Shown piece after piece: positions 35,948 to 44,045 of a DNA stretch of 64,000 nucleotides (positions within the stretch are counted from its first letter, which is position 1; every line of letters begins with the position of its first letter). The position numbers and the translations under genes were made by a program. The stretch is taken from contig JAFXKI010000011.1 of NCBI GenBank assembly GCA_017531845.1, positions 181,146 to 245,145 on the forward strand. Direction: 5' to 3'. The notes below the pieces were generated by a model, which searched no databases, was not told where the DNA came from, and saw only the letters and a program-made list of their open reading frames with translations. Source of the stretch: Opitutales bacterium (GTDB taxonomy: Bacteria > Verrucomicrobiota > Verrucomicrobiia > Opitutales > UBA953).

Positions 35948-37330
35948 TTATTTCAGGAAAAAATGCAAAAGCTTTTCGTAGAGCTTGCTTTTGTAAGGCT
36001 GATAGCGCATCGGCAGGTCGAGCCACGTTTTTTTATCCACGACGGATTTGTAGTGCGTAAACGCATCAAAGCCGGTTTTTCCGTGGTAAGCGCCCATGCC
36101 GCTTTCGCCGACACCGCCGAAGCCCATTTCGCTCGTCGCGAGATGAATGACGACGTCGTTGATGCAACCGCCGCCGTAGCCCAGCTCCGTCAACACGCGA
36201 TCGATGCGCTTTTTGTCGTTTGAAAAAATATACAGCGCGAGCGGCTTGTCCTTGTTTTTCAGCCCGTCGACAAGCGCGTCGAAATTCTCAAAGCTCAACA
36301 CGGGCATAATCGGGCCGAAAATTTCTTCGCCCATGACGGCGTCGGCTTCCGTCACGTTGTCCATCACCGTCGGCGCAATGCGGCAAGTTGCGGGATCGGC
36401 GTTCCCGCCGGCGATGACTTTTTCTTTGTCGATTAAGCCGACGAGCCTGTCGAAGTGTCTGCGATTGATGATTTTGCCGTAATCTTTGTTCTCAAGCGGG
36501 TTTTGGCCGTATTGCGTTTTGATTTCCTCGACAACCGCCGAGACGAACGCATCTTTCACGGAACGCTCGCAAAGAATGTAGTCGGGCGCGACGCAGGTTT
36601 GCCCGCAGTTGAGATATTTGCCGAAAACGATGCGTTTTGCCGCGAGTTTGATATTTGCCGTCGCGTCAACGATGCAGGGGCTTTTCCCTCCGAGCTCCAA
36701 AACAGCGGGAGTCAAATGCTCCGCAGTGCGACGCAAAACTTCTTTGCCGACGGCTTGGCTTCCCGTGAAGAAAACAAAATCGAATTTCTGCTCAAGGAGT
36801 GCGGCGTTTTCGGCTCTACCGCCGGTAACGACGGCAACGTATTCGGGCGGGAACGTTTCTGTGACGAGTTTTTCGATGATTTTGCACGTTGCCGCAGAAT
36901 AGGCGCCGGGCTTTACGATTGCCGTGTTTCCCGCGGCGATTGCGTCGACCAGCGGGCCCATCGTCAGGAGGAACGGATAGTTCCACGGACTCATAATCAG
37001 CGTGTTCCCGTAAGGAACGGGCTGCTTGAAGCTACGGGAAGCAAACTGCGCGAGCGGCGTGCGCACCGGCGTTTTTTTTGCGAAGCGTTTAACATGCCGG
37101 AGCATATACGAAATTTCGGAAAGCACTAAGCCGACTTCACACATGAAGCCTTCGTAAGCGCTTTTCCCGAGGTCGGCAGTCAGCGCGGCGCAAATTTCGG
37201 CTTCGTATTTTTTTACGGCGGCGTAGAGTTTTTTGAGCTGCTCTATGCGAAACGCCACGGGAACGCTTGTCCCGCTTTTGAAAAAGTTTCGCTGTTTTTC
37301 AAGTAAACCACGGATTTGTTCTTCGGTCAT
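35948..37330 (-). CDS. Aldehyde dehydrogenase
   Basis: From ATG 37330 (MTEEQIRGLLEKQRNFF) the protein has 460 residues; a longer start at 37372 lies inside the ADH gene. It has the class-3-like ALDH motifs: IMSPWNYPF, FTGSQAVGK, the general-base Glu in LELGGKSP near residue 210 and the nucleophile Cys in NCGQTCVAPDY near 245. The C-terminus is hydrophobic, like fatty-aldehyde dehydrogenases that bind membranes. It begins one base after the ADH stop, so the two act as a pair interconverting alcohol, aldehyde and acid. Confidence 0.93.
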   Translation of the reverse strand: MTEEQIRGLLEKQRNFFKSGTSVPVAFRIEQLKKLYAAVKKYEAEICAALTADLGKSAYEGFMCEVGLVLSEISYMLRHVKRFAKKTPVRTPLAQFASRSFKQPVPYGNTLIMSPWNYPFLLTMGPLVDAIAAGNTAIVKPGAYSAATCKIIEKLVTETFPPEYVAVVTGGRAENAALLEQKFDFVFFTGSQAVGKEVLRRTAEHLTPAVLELGGKSPCIVDATANIKLAAKRIVFGKYLNCGQTCVAPDYILCERSVKDAFVSAVVEEIKTQYGQNPLENKDYGKIINRRHFDRLVGLIDKEKVIAGGNADPATCRIAPTVMDNVTEADAVMGEEIFGPIMPVLSFENFDALVDGLKNKDKPLALYIFSNDKKRIDRVLTELGYGGGCINDVVIHLATSEMGFGGVGESGMGAYHGKTGFDAFTHYKSVVDKKTWLDLPMRYQPYKSKLYEKLLHFFLK

Positions 37331-37331
37331 T

Positions 37332-38540
37332 TTAATTACTCCAATCTGCGCACTGCGCGTAAAATTCGGCAAGTTCGTTTTGTGTCATCAGTTTCGGAAC
37401 GGGATAAAGCGGGTTCGCCTCCTTCGCGGCGTGTTTCGCCATGACGGGAATGTCTTCCCGGCGAATTCCCGCGAGCTTGGCGGGGATCCCGATTTTTTTG
37501 TTTAATGCTTTGATTGCCGCGATAAATTTTTCGGCACCGATCTTGTCGGTGTCGTTCCCGTCGCACACGCCGGCGACGATGCCGAGTGTATGTAGTTTTT
37601 TATATACGGATTTTCCGTAAGCTTCCAAAACGTAAGGCATAATAACGGCGTTCGCAAGTCCGTGAGGTGTGCCGTATTGCCCGCCCAGAGAATGCGCGAC
37701 CGCGTGAATGTAGCCGACGTAGGATTTTGAAAAAGCCACGCCCGCTCTGTAGGCGGCGTGAAGCATATTTTCCCTTGCGGCATGATTTTTGCCGTTCCCG
37801 CAGGCAAGCTCAATGTTGTTAAAAACCAGTTTCACGGCATCGAGCGCGAGGCTGCGGGTTTCCTTTGTAGTGGAACGCCCGATGTAGGCTTCGACTGCGT
37901 GCGTGAGTGCGTCCATGCCGGTTGTCGCAGTCAGATGCGGCGGCAAAGAATACGTCAGAGAAGCGTCCAACACGGCGTAATGCGGAATGAGCGGAAAGCT
38001 CATCAACGCGTATTTGTGCTGTTTTTCGCTATCGGTAATAATCGCAGCGAGCGTAACTTCGCTCCCCGTTCCCGCCGTTGTCGGCACTGCGATCAGCGTC
38101 GGCAAACGGCGCAGGATACGCAAAACGCCTTTCATTTGCCCGATGGTTTTCTTCGGATAAGCGACGCGCGCGCCGACGGCTTTCGCGCAGTCCATGGAAG
38201 ACCCGCCGCCGACGGCGATCAGGCAATCGCAGGCGTTCCCGCGATACAACTCAAGCGCCGTTTCCACATTTTCAACCGTCGGGTTCGGTTGCGTTCCCGC
38301 GTAAACGGTAAATTTTACGCCGCTTTCCGACAGAACTTTTTCGAGCGGTGCCAGCAAACCGTTTGCCACGATACCCTTGTCCGTAACGACGAGCACCGAT
38401 TTCACGTATTCTTTTTCGAAAACGCTTTTGAGCCCGGCACAGGAATTGACGATTTGCGGCTCCCGATACGGCAAAACGGGCAGAGCCAAGCGAAACGCCG
38501 CCTGGAAAGCGCGACAGTAAATTTTGGATACAAAGTTCAT
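37332..38540 (-). CDS. Iron-containing alcohol dehydrogenase
   Basis: 402 residues of group III ADH: NAD-binding GGGSSMDCAKAV, TTAGTGSE, and the metal-ligand motifs MDALTHAVEAY and GYIHAVAHSLGGQYGTPHGLANA with Asp and three His. It would interconvert an alcohol and an aldehyde, a common way to reoxidise NADH during fermentation. First gene of a two-gene operon with the ALDH. Confidence 0.94.
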   Translation of the reverse strand: MNFVSKIYCRAFQAAFRLALPVLPYREPQIVNSCAGLKSVFEKEYVKSVLVVTDKGIVANGLLAPLEKVLSESGVKFTVYAGTQPNPTVENVETALELYRGNACDCLIAVGGGSSMDCAKAVGARVAYPKKTIGQMKGVLRILRRLPTLIAVPTTAGTGSEVTLAAIITDSEKQHKYALMSFPLIPHYAVLDASLTYSLPPHLTATTGMDALTHAVEAYIGRSTTKETRSLALDAVKLVFNNIELACGNGKNHAARENMLHAAYRAGVAFSKSYVGYIHAVAHSLGGQYGTPHGLANAVIMPYVLEAYGKSVYKKLHTLGIVAGVCDGNDTDKIGAEKFIAAIKALNKKIGIPAKLAGIRREDIPVMAKHAAKEANPLYPVPKLMTQNELAEFYAQCADWSN

Positions 38541-38699
38541 GGTTTAAATTCGCCGAAAACAGAGTTTTAAAGCCTCAGAACGTATCTCCAAATATGCAAA
38601 TAATTTCACGCCGACGCAACGGGCTTATTTCACGGGAATCGCAACGCCACACATTTTAAAATCACGAAAGCAAACACAAACATACAAATCCGTTTTGGG
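38541..38699. other. Upstream region of the ADH-ALDH operon
   Basis: AT-rich; no open frame, repeat or strong promoter seen. A plus-strand transcript ending at the next hairpin (38700-38736) would have to begin in here. Confidence 0.4.
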
Positions 38700-38736
38700 A
38701 AAGCCCCCGCCGAAAGGAAACCGGCGAGGGCTTTTT
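38700..38736 (+). terminator. Terminator left of the 20-residue peptide gene
   Basis: AAAGCCCCCGCCG and CGGCGAGGGCTTT arms with one mismatch, then a T run on the plus strand. On the minus strand it directly follows the peptide stop and may end that message too, but with a weaker T run. Confidence 0.7.
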
Positions 38737-38739
38737 ACC

Positions 38740-38802
38740 TCATTTCTTTATTGACTCCAAGATAAGTAGAATCAAAATGAGAACCAGGATTAATGATTCC
38801 AT
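38740..38802 (-). CDS. 20-residue hydrophobic peptide, candidate type I toxin
   Basis: The frame ATG 38802 to TGA 38740 encodes MESLILVLILILLILESIKK, a single membrane-spanning helix with charged ends. It has the best ribosome site in the neighbourhood, AGGAG seven bases before ATG, in a genome where most genes lack one. That site sits in the loop of a perfect 7-bp hairpin ending at the start codon. A plus-strand promoter-like pair inside the gene and a plus-strand terminator beyond it could make an antisense RNA over the start. These are features of type I toxin genes and their antitoxin RNAs. No known family is recognised; function is inferred. Confidence 0.55.
   Translation of the reverse strand: MESLILVLILILLILESIKK
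38751..38778 (+). promoter_or_regulatory. Possible antisense promoter inside the peptide gene
   Basis: TTGACT at 38751-38756, a 16-base spacer and CAAAAT at 38773-38778 on the plus strand. Transcription from near 38785 to the terminator at 38860 would give a 75-base RNA complementary to the start codon and ribosome site of the peptide gene. Confidence 0.4.
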
Positions 38803-38821
38803 TTGGAAGCTCCTTTCCAAA
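38802..38821 (-). promoter_or_regulatory. Start-site hairpin with the ribosome site in its loop
   Basis: On the minus strand TTTGGAA and TTCCAAA pair perfectly with AGGAGC as the loop; the last A of the right arm is the A of ATG 38802. Confidence 0.65.
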
Positions 38822-38825
38822 TAAG

Positions 38826-38860
38826 ACCGTGAGAGTGGCGACTCTCACGGTTTCTTTTTT
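38826..38860 (+). terminator. Plus-strand terminator beyond the peptide gene
   Basis: Perfect 11-bp arms ACCGTGAGAGT and ACTCTCACGGT with a GGCG loop, followed by a run of T broken by one C. It is oriented opposite to the peptide gene and lies in that gene's leader. The next 115 bases to 38976 hold a possible minus-strand promoter (TTTTCT near 38953, TAATGT near 38930) and nothing else I can name. Confidence 0.8.
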
Positions 38861-38976
38861 GTTTTGGTCCGTGTGTCTGTTTCACTTGCCCGCGCGGACG
38901 TAATCGCGAGCAACAAAGACTACCACATTAATATCTATTTTTATTAAAGAAAAGTTTTATTCCTCACCCTAAAAAA

Positions 38977-39008
38977 AGCGTTCCCGCGAAATGCATCACG
39001 GGAACGCT
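38977..39008 (-). terminator. MFS gene terminator, octamer pair
   Basis: Octamers at 38979-38986 and 38999-39006 within AAGCGTTCCCG/CGGGAACGCTT arms; seven T follow on the minus strand. Confidence 0.9.
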
Positions 39009-39037
39009 TCTTCCGAGTTTCTTTAATCTCGTTCTCC

Positions 39038-40549
39038 TTACTTCTGCGGTCTCGGGAGCGCGAAGAAGAGAATACCGCAGATGAACATCAAGCCGCCGGC
39101 AACGGCAAGCGTCGTGGTCAGCGGCACGCCCTGGTCTTTGAACCAGCCGCCGAAGAAGGAAATCAGCGCGCCGACGCCCGCCGAGGTCAGATTCAGCAAA
39201 CCGTAGCCGGTCGCGGAGTAGCGTTCATCGATATGCGAGCGCATGACGGGCATGAGCGTCGCGTCGAGCGAGCCCTGCGCAATTCCCTGCGTCGCAACGA
39301 GCGCAAGCATCGTATAGAAAAGCCAAGCGACACCGCCGAACATTCCCGCGAGCACGACGGCGAGAATGACGCACGGTCCCGCGAGCACGAACGAAATCCC
39401 GGGAACGAGCGCGCGCGCCTTGAGATTTTTCTGCACCCAGCGGTCGGCGATAATCGCGGCGACGATGACGGCAATGTATTTTGCGATAGAACTCCAAAGC
39501 GTTGCCGCCGGTCCGGCTTCACCCGTCGTGAGGCTGATAACGTCACCCATGCCCTTTGCGTCGGCAAGCGGAACGGAAACGTCTTGGATTACCTTAAAGG
39601 TGTCGGTCAAAAGCGTCGGATACCACGTGAGCAGGAACCAGTTGCCTGCACCCGCGAAGGCGACGACGGTCAGCAAAATCCACATCGGGCGGGAGCTGAG
39701 CAGGCTTTTGAAAACCTGCGCACCGGACATTTTTTCAAAATCGGCGGCGGGAACGGCTTTTTCTTCCGTAGCGGCGGGAACGCCGTCACGAAATTGCTCA
39801 CGCGCGTTGTCTGCGGGAGCCTTGCTCGGATCGCGCAGGAAAACAATAAGAACAAATCCGTAAAGCACGCCGATGAGACCGAAGACGGCAAAAGTCATAC
39901 GCCAGCCGATCGCGTCGGACATTGTTGCGCCGTAGCCTGCGAGCGCCATCCCGGCGTAAATCCCGCTCATGTGAATCCCGGTTGCGAGCGAGCGCGTGCT
40001 CCCGCGGTGGTAGTCGGTAATAAGCGCGAGTGCGGCAGGAATGTAAAATGCTTCGGAAACGCCCATCGCGGCACGCGCGATGAAGAGCGTCGTGTAATCT
40101 TCCGCATGCCCCGTCCACCACGTTACCGTGGACCAAACGACGAGCGAGCAAAGAATGACCAAGCGGCGGGAATAGCGGTCTGCGAGGAAACCGCCGACGG
40201 GGCTAAGCACCGCGTAAATAACGAGAAACGCCGAAGTGATTAAGCCGAACTGCGCATCCGTCATCGGAATATCTTCAACAATCGGCGCGCGCACGACCGA
40301 AAGCAACTGGCGGTCGAAATAATTGAGCATCACGACGATCCAGAGCAAGCCGACGGCAATCCACGCCCATTTCCCCGGCGCGGTGCTCGCGTCGGCGAGG
40401 TTTGCAACGTTGCGCACGCCTTTGCGCCACGCCTGAATCGCGACAATCGCGATAACGACGAGCATCAGCACAATGACCAATGCGTCGAAGGTCGGAGACG
40501 TTCCCGTCGCCGGATCCTCAAGTCCTTTAATGTAGTTTACGATATCCAT
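39038..40549 (-). CDS. MFS transporter, anion:cation symporter type
   Basis: 503 residues with 12 core membrane segments plus an extra N-terminal helix (about 20-42). The MFS signature between helices 2 and 3 is GGFLADRYSRRLVI, and NYFDRQLLSVV in helix 1 is typical of the ACS group that carries hexuronates, sialic acid or other organic acids. A long cytoplasmic loop (about 250-285) separates the halves. It lies 130 bases downstream of the mutarotase gene on the same strand, which suggests a sialic acid or related sugar-acid carrier (inference from context). Confidence 0.85.
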   Translation of the reverse strand: MDIVNYIKGLEDPATGTSPTFDALVIVLMLVVIAIVAIQAWRKGVRNVANLADASTAPGKWAWIAVGLLWIVVMLNYFDRQLLSVVRAPIVEDIPMTDAQFGLITSAFLVIYAVLSPVGGFLADRYSRRLVILCSLVVWSTVTWWTGHAEDYTTLFIARAAMGVSEAFYIPAALALITDYHRGSTRSLATGIHMSGIYAGMALAGYGATMSDAIGWRMTFAVFGLIGVLYGFVLIVFLRDPSKAPADNAREQFRDGVPAATEEKAVPAADFEKMSGAQVFKSLLSSRPMWILLTVVAFAGAGNWFLLTWYPTLLTDTFKVIQDVSVPLADAKGMGDVISLTTGEAGPAATLWSSIAKYIAVIVAAIIADRWVQKNLKARALVPGISFVLAGPCVILAVVLAGMFGGVAWLFYTMLALVATQGIAQGSLDATLMPVMRSHIDERYSATGYGLLNLTSAGVGALISFFGGWFKDQGVPLTTTLAVAGGLMFICGILFFALPRPQK

Positions 40550-40679
40550 AGTTTTAAAAAGGGGAAAGATTAAGGAAGGAGAAAAGTGATAGCTTAGAGA
40601 TGAGAGGTAGATGCATTTTCCTGCGGCAAAAAAGGTTTCTGAAAATCCCTTTTAGCAATTACCCCTAAGCTCTCATCCA

Positions 40680-41849
40680 TCACCGCTGGTCTTCTTTAAG
40701 CTTTATTTCAATCAAACAACAATCCGGGGAGCGGAAGCCGGGTTTGAGTTCGCCGCAAATGAAATAAATTTTTTCGCGATCGGCTTTGATTGAAATCGGA
40801 GAGCCTGCGGAAGCCCCGGCACGCGCAGTCGCGGGAACGGTCGCGAGCTTTTCCCATTTCGCGTTCCCGTTCTTATCAAAAGAAAGGCGCAAAACATCCG
40901 CGTTAAATTTATACCACGCGGGATCGTGGCGCAGGTAATCCGGCGCGGGGTTCTCAAGTGCTTCCCTGAAAATCTTCGCGTTCACGCCGCCGAAAATCAG
41001 CATTCCGCCGCGACTGTCCGCAACGGCACAGGAACCGACAAGCCCGGCTTCGGAAATTTCCTCCGGAAGCGGCGGAAGCATTTCCCATTTTTTCTCACGC
41101 GGGTAATAAATCACGCCCGCGCGATCGACGGTCGCCTTCTTCGTTTCCTTGTCAAAATAAAATCCGCCGACGAGCACAAACGCGTTCCCGCGCGGCGTTT
41201 GCAAAAGCCCGGCAACGGGCTGAACACGCGGTGTTCCCGGGAAATCCGGAAGCGTTTTCCATCCGCACTCTTTCCCCGGAAAAGAATTAATCCAATGCTC
41301 AAAAGCCTTGTTCGCGGGAACGCCGTTCGCGTTGCCGCCGCCGACAAACATCGACGCTCCTGCCGCGTTGTCGAGTGCCACGGGCATTTTTTTCCACGCA
41401 CGAATTTTTTCTTCCGTCGCGCCGGAAAAATCCCACTGCGAATCAAGCTTGCCGTCAGCATTTTCGCCGCCGAGCCACATCCGCCCGAGCGAAACACCGT
41501 AACCGGCGGGAACGGGAAGTTTTTCGCCGCAAACAACCCACGCGTTTTTCTCGAAGTCCAGCTTCCAAACCGTGTCGTAAAACTTTTTCTTTCCTCCGTC
41601 CGCGGGACCTTTTTCCGGGAAAAGCGCACCGCCGGCAACATAAGGAGTTCCGCTAATCCGCACAAATGAGCCCGCAACACCCTGCGCGGGATTCGTTCCT
41701 TCAACGACAAGCGGCGGCAATTTTTTGACGGAAATTTCCACACCGGGCGCAACGTCCGACACAGGCAAGCTTTCCGCCGCGCACCCCGCAAGCGCGGGAA
41801 CGCAAAACGCCGTCAAGGCAGAGAAAAACAGGGCGAAACTTTTTTTCAT
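40680..41849 (-). CDS. Kelch-type mutarotase, N-acetylneuraminate epimerase-like lipoprotein
   Basis: 389 residues with a lipoprotein signal (LAGC, Cys23) and kelch-type beta-propeller repeats (for example LPPLPEEISEAGLVGSCAVAD and GMLIFGGVNAKIF, and the blade FVLVGGFYFD). It resembles the cyclically permuted mutarotase family related to NanM, which converts alpha- to beta-N-acetylneuraminate outside the inner membrane. Linked to an ACS-type transporter, it suggests sialic acid scavenging. No nanA, nanE or nanK is in the window, so the pathway is incomplete here. Confidence 0.78.
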   Translation of the reverse strand: MKKSFALFFSALTAFCVPALAGCAAESLPVSDVAPGVEISVKKLPPLVVEGTNPAQGVAGSFVRISGTPYVAGGALFPEKGPADGGKKKFYDTVWKLDFEKNAWVVCGEKLPVPAGYGVSLGRMWLGGENADGKLDSQWDFSGATEEKIRAWKKMPVALDNAAGASMFVGGGNANGVPANKAFEHWINSFPGKECGWKTLPDFPGTPRVQPVAGLLQTPRGNAFVLVGGFYFDKETKKATVDRAGVIYYPREKKWEMLPPLPEEISEAGLVGSCAVADSRGGMLIFGGVNAKIFREALENPAPDYLRHDPAWYKFNADVLRLSFDKNGNAKWEKLATVPATARAGASAGSPISIKADREKIYFICGELKPGFRSPDCCLIEIKLKEDQR

Positions 41850-41866
41850 AAGAAGAAAAAGAAAAA

Positions 41867-41910
41867 CGGGAACGGATGCTTCGGATTCTGTTTCAGTCCG
41901 CCCGTTCCCG
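41867..41910. terminator. Octamer-pair hairpin upstream of the mutarotase gene
   Basis: CGGGAACGG (from 41867) and CCGTTCCCG (to 41910) are perfect arms around a 26-base loop. On the minus strand a T-rich stretch follows and then the mutarotase ATG at 41849, so it could be a second terminator or a leader attenuator. Confidence 0.6.
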
Positions 41911-42013
41911 CAAGGGGATTTTCCCCGGAACGATTAGTTTTTTTATTCCGCGAATGCTTTTATTTTCTCTCACAAAGACATGGTGTTTCTTTTCAAATAC
42001 TTCGCACAAAAAA

Positions 42014-42045
42014 AACGTTCCCGCAACCGAAGCTGCGGGAACGCA
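42014..42045 (-). terminator. Terminator of the second PEP-CTERM gene
   Basis: Octamers at 42016-42023 and 42036-42043 in CGTTCCCGCA/TGCGGGAACG arms; eight T follow on the minus strand. Confidence 0.9.
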
Positions 42046-42081
42046 AAACAATTCACATTAAGAAAAAATCGTTCAAATATT

Positions 42082-43041
42082 CTACGAACGGGAACGCCGA
42101 CGGCACGAAGCCACAAGCGCAAGCGCACCAACGCCCGCCAAGAATCCGAACGCCGAGGGTTCAGGAATATCAGGCGACGGAGGAGTCGGCTGCTCCGGTG
42201 GCACAACTTCTCGCTTAACCCGAGAATACTCATAACCCATTGCCTTAACCGGTGTCGCTTTTGAACCATTGTCATCGTGAAGGACAAAGCCAAATGCATC
42301 AAAAGAAGCATTAGCATCAAACCCTAACGCGCTCATTGTGAGAGAGTCCCCTTGTTTTACTCCATTTCCCTGAGGCGTAGTAGCAGCAAAATAGACCATG
42401 TCGTTTTCGGATTCAAATGCCTCGATAACAATTTGAAGCTTATAATTTCCTGAATTGTATGCATTACCATCTACTACGGTCCATTTTTGCCCTGGAATAG
42501 GATCTACTTGGTTAAACGGAGCTCCGAATGCATCAAAATCATGGTTCGGAAAATAAATACTCGGATTCTGATCATCATTGTATTCCGCCATATCACCAGA
42601 ATACCTATAAACAATAGCAGCTCCTTTATCCCAATTGGATTCTAACGAATTTCCGAAATAAAGAGAGCCGCTGTTTCCTGCCAAATACATTCCTCCCATT
42701 GCAAGATCGTATCCATTGCCGGATTGTGCCAAGTTAAATTCCACTGTAAATTCATAACGAGCATTTATTCCCAAGTTAATGGTCATAGGAGTCGAACGAT
42801 AATGCTCTAAGCCTTTCTGGTGTGTCCCGTCTAATTTAATGGATGAACCAGTCCATTGCCCACCATATGTAGCTCCATAGATATTCTCTTGGATATCCCT
42901 ATACTGCCACTCACTGCTATTAGCATTCAGAACAGAAATATGCCCTGTTGCGCCAGTTGAAACCTTATCAAGAGGTGCGGTTGCCATCGCGACGCTACTA
43001 CTAGCCGCGAGGAATGTTGTAATTAACAATGTGTTTTTCAT
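42082..43041 (-). CDS. PEP-CTERM sorted exported protein, beta-sandwich type
   Basis: 319 residues: signal peptide (cut after SVAMA), a beta-rich body that looks like a concanavalin/lectin-like fold (YEFTVEFNLAQSGNGYDLAM, then repeated Gly/Asn/Asp strands), a Pro-rich spacer (PPEQPTPPSPDIPEPSA), and the sorting tail ending RRRSRS. The gene is visibly more AT-rich than its neighbours and has one octamer, at its extreme 3' end (42088). Both facts suggest recent acquisition of the body with a native tail. A glycan-binding role is possible but not shown. Confidence 0.85.
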   Translation of the reverse strand: MKNTLLITTFLAASSSVAMATAPLDKVSTGATGHISVLNANSSEWQYRDIQENIYGATYGGQWTGSSIKLDGTHQKGLEHYRSTPMTINLGINARYEFTVEFNLAQSGNGYDLAMGGMYLAGNSGSLYFGNSLESNWDKGAAIVYRYSGDMAEYNDDQNPSIYFPNHDFDAFGAPFNQVDPIPGQKWTVVDGNAYNSGNYKLQIVIEAFESENDMVYFAATTPQGNGVKQGDSLTMSALGFDANASFDAFGFVLHDDNGSKATPVKAMGYEYSRVKREVVPPEQPTPPSPDIPEPSAFGFLAGVGALALVASCRRRSRS

Positions 43042-43124
43042 GTGTGTGTTTCTAATTTGTGTTTTTTGAATTTGAGACTTCCGGGAACCGTTCCCGAAGA
43101 AATTTGACTCAAATTCTCACGCTG

Positions 43125-43156
43125 ATTTTCGCAAAAAAAAAAAGCAATCTGTCAAA
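43125..43156 (-). promoter_or_regulatory. Shared PEP-CTERM promoter element, copy 2
   Basis: On the minus strand: TTGACA (43156-43151), six bases, twelve T, GC, then GAAAAT (43130-43125). It matches the element at 24477-24507, including downstream GCGAAAATCA and GAGAATT. A CTTCGGGAAC/GTTCCCGGAAG hairpin follows in the leader. Confidence 0.55.
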
Positions 43157-43188
43157 TTATTTTTACCGACTTAGTGAATTTTATTTCT

Positions 43189-43432
43189 TCGCACAAAGAC
43201 GCTAAGACGCGAAGCTTTCTAAGTAATTTTTATAGAGGCACGGAGGCTCGGAATTTTTTATTTATTTGTGGGCAATTTTTTGTCACAGATGAAACAGATA
43301 TTCGCAGATATTTTGATTTAAAAATCTTTCAAATGCGTTGAGGCTTCGCGGCTTAGCGCGAAAATCATTCGTGAATATTCGTGTTTATTCGTGGTTCCTT
43401 TCTTTTTGCGCGAAAAAAACGGCAACGGACGA
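43189..43432. repeat. Dispersed intergenic repeat, copy D
   Basis: Contains CGCACAAAGACGCTAAGACG, CACAGATGAAACAGATATTC, GGCTTCGCGGCTTAGCGCG, and GTGTTTATTCGTGGTTCC. It is the fullest copy and fills most of the 465-base gap between the PEP-CTERM gene and rplQ. Confidence 0.85.
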
Positions 43433-43449
43433 TATTTCTCCCGACAAAA

Positions 43450-43484
43450 AAAGCGTTCCCGTGAAATGAATCACGGGAACGCGC
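43450..43484 (-). terminator. Terminator of the alpha ribosomal operon, octamer pair
   Basis: AGCGTTCCCGTGA and TCACGGGAACGC arms (octamers at 43454-43461 and 43474-43481); seven T follow on the minus strand after rplQ. Confidence 0.9.
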
Positions 43485-43506
43485 TTTTTGATTCAACCAA
43501 ATCCGA

Positions 43507-44001
43507 TTATTCAGCAGCAGGCTGTTCAGCAGGAGCCGCTTCTTCAGCCGGAGCTTCTTCCGGAGCCTTCTTGGCTTTGGGAGTAGCTTTTTTCGGGGCT
43601 TTCTTGTAGCCTTCGTCGTTAGCGGCGATGAGCTCAATGAGGGCCATTTCAGCACCGTCCCCAATGCGCGGGATTGCAAGTTTGTAAATGCGGGTGTAGC
43701 CGCCGTTACGGTTCAGGAATTCCTGTGCACGCTTGGTGAAGAGAATCGCGACTGCCTCTTCATTACGAACCTTGGAAAGAGCCAAGCGGAAGTAGTGAAG
43801 TTTTTTCACTTTGTCATCCGTCTGAGCAGCCTTTTTGGCAAGCGTAATGACTTTTTCCGCGAACGGGCGGAGAGCCTTAGCTTTCGGAAGAGTGGTCTTG
43901 ATGCGGTTATGAATAAAGAGCGCGGCGGCGAGATTCGCCATAAGAGCTTCGCGGTGCTCTTTCTTAACGCCGAGCTGATGGCGATGTTTGCAGTGACGCA
44001 T
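43507..44001 (-). CDS. rplQ: Ribosomal protein L17
   Basis: 164 residues. The L17 core (MRHCKHRHQLGVKKEHREALMANL to about residue 125) is followed by a 40-residue tail of Lys/Ala/Pro then Glu/Ala/Pro, longer than in E. coli L17. Last gene of the alpha operon, 44 bases after rpoA. Confidence 0.96.
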   Translation of the reverse strand: MRHCKHRHQLGVKKEHREALMANLAAALFIHNRIKTTLPKAKALRPFAEKVITLAKKAAQTDDKVKKLHYFRLALSKVRNEEAVAILFTKRAQEFLNRNGGYTRIYKLAIPRIGDGAEMALIELIAANDEGYKKAPKKATPKAKKAPEEAPAEEAAPAEQPAAE

Positions 44002-44045
44002 AATTTCTAAATTTTTCTATTGGATTAATTTTTGTTGTCTGCGAA

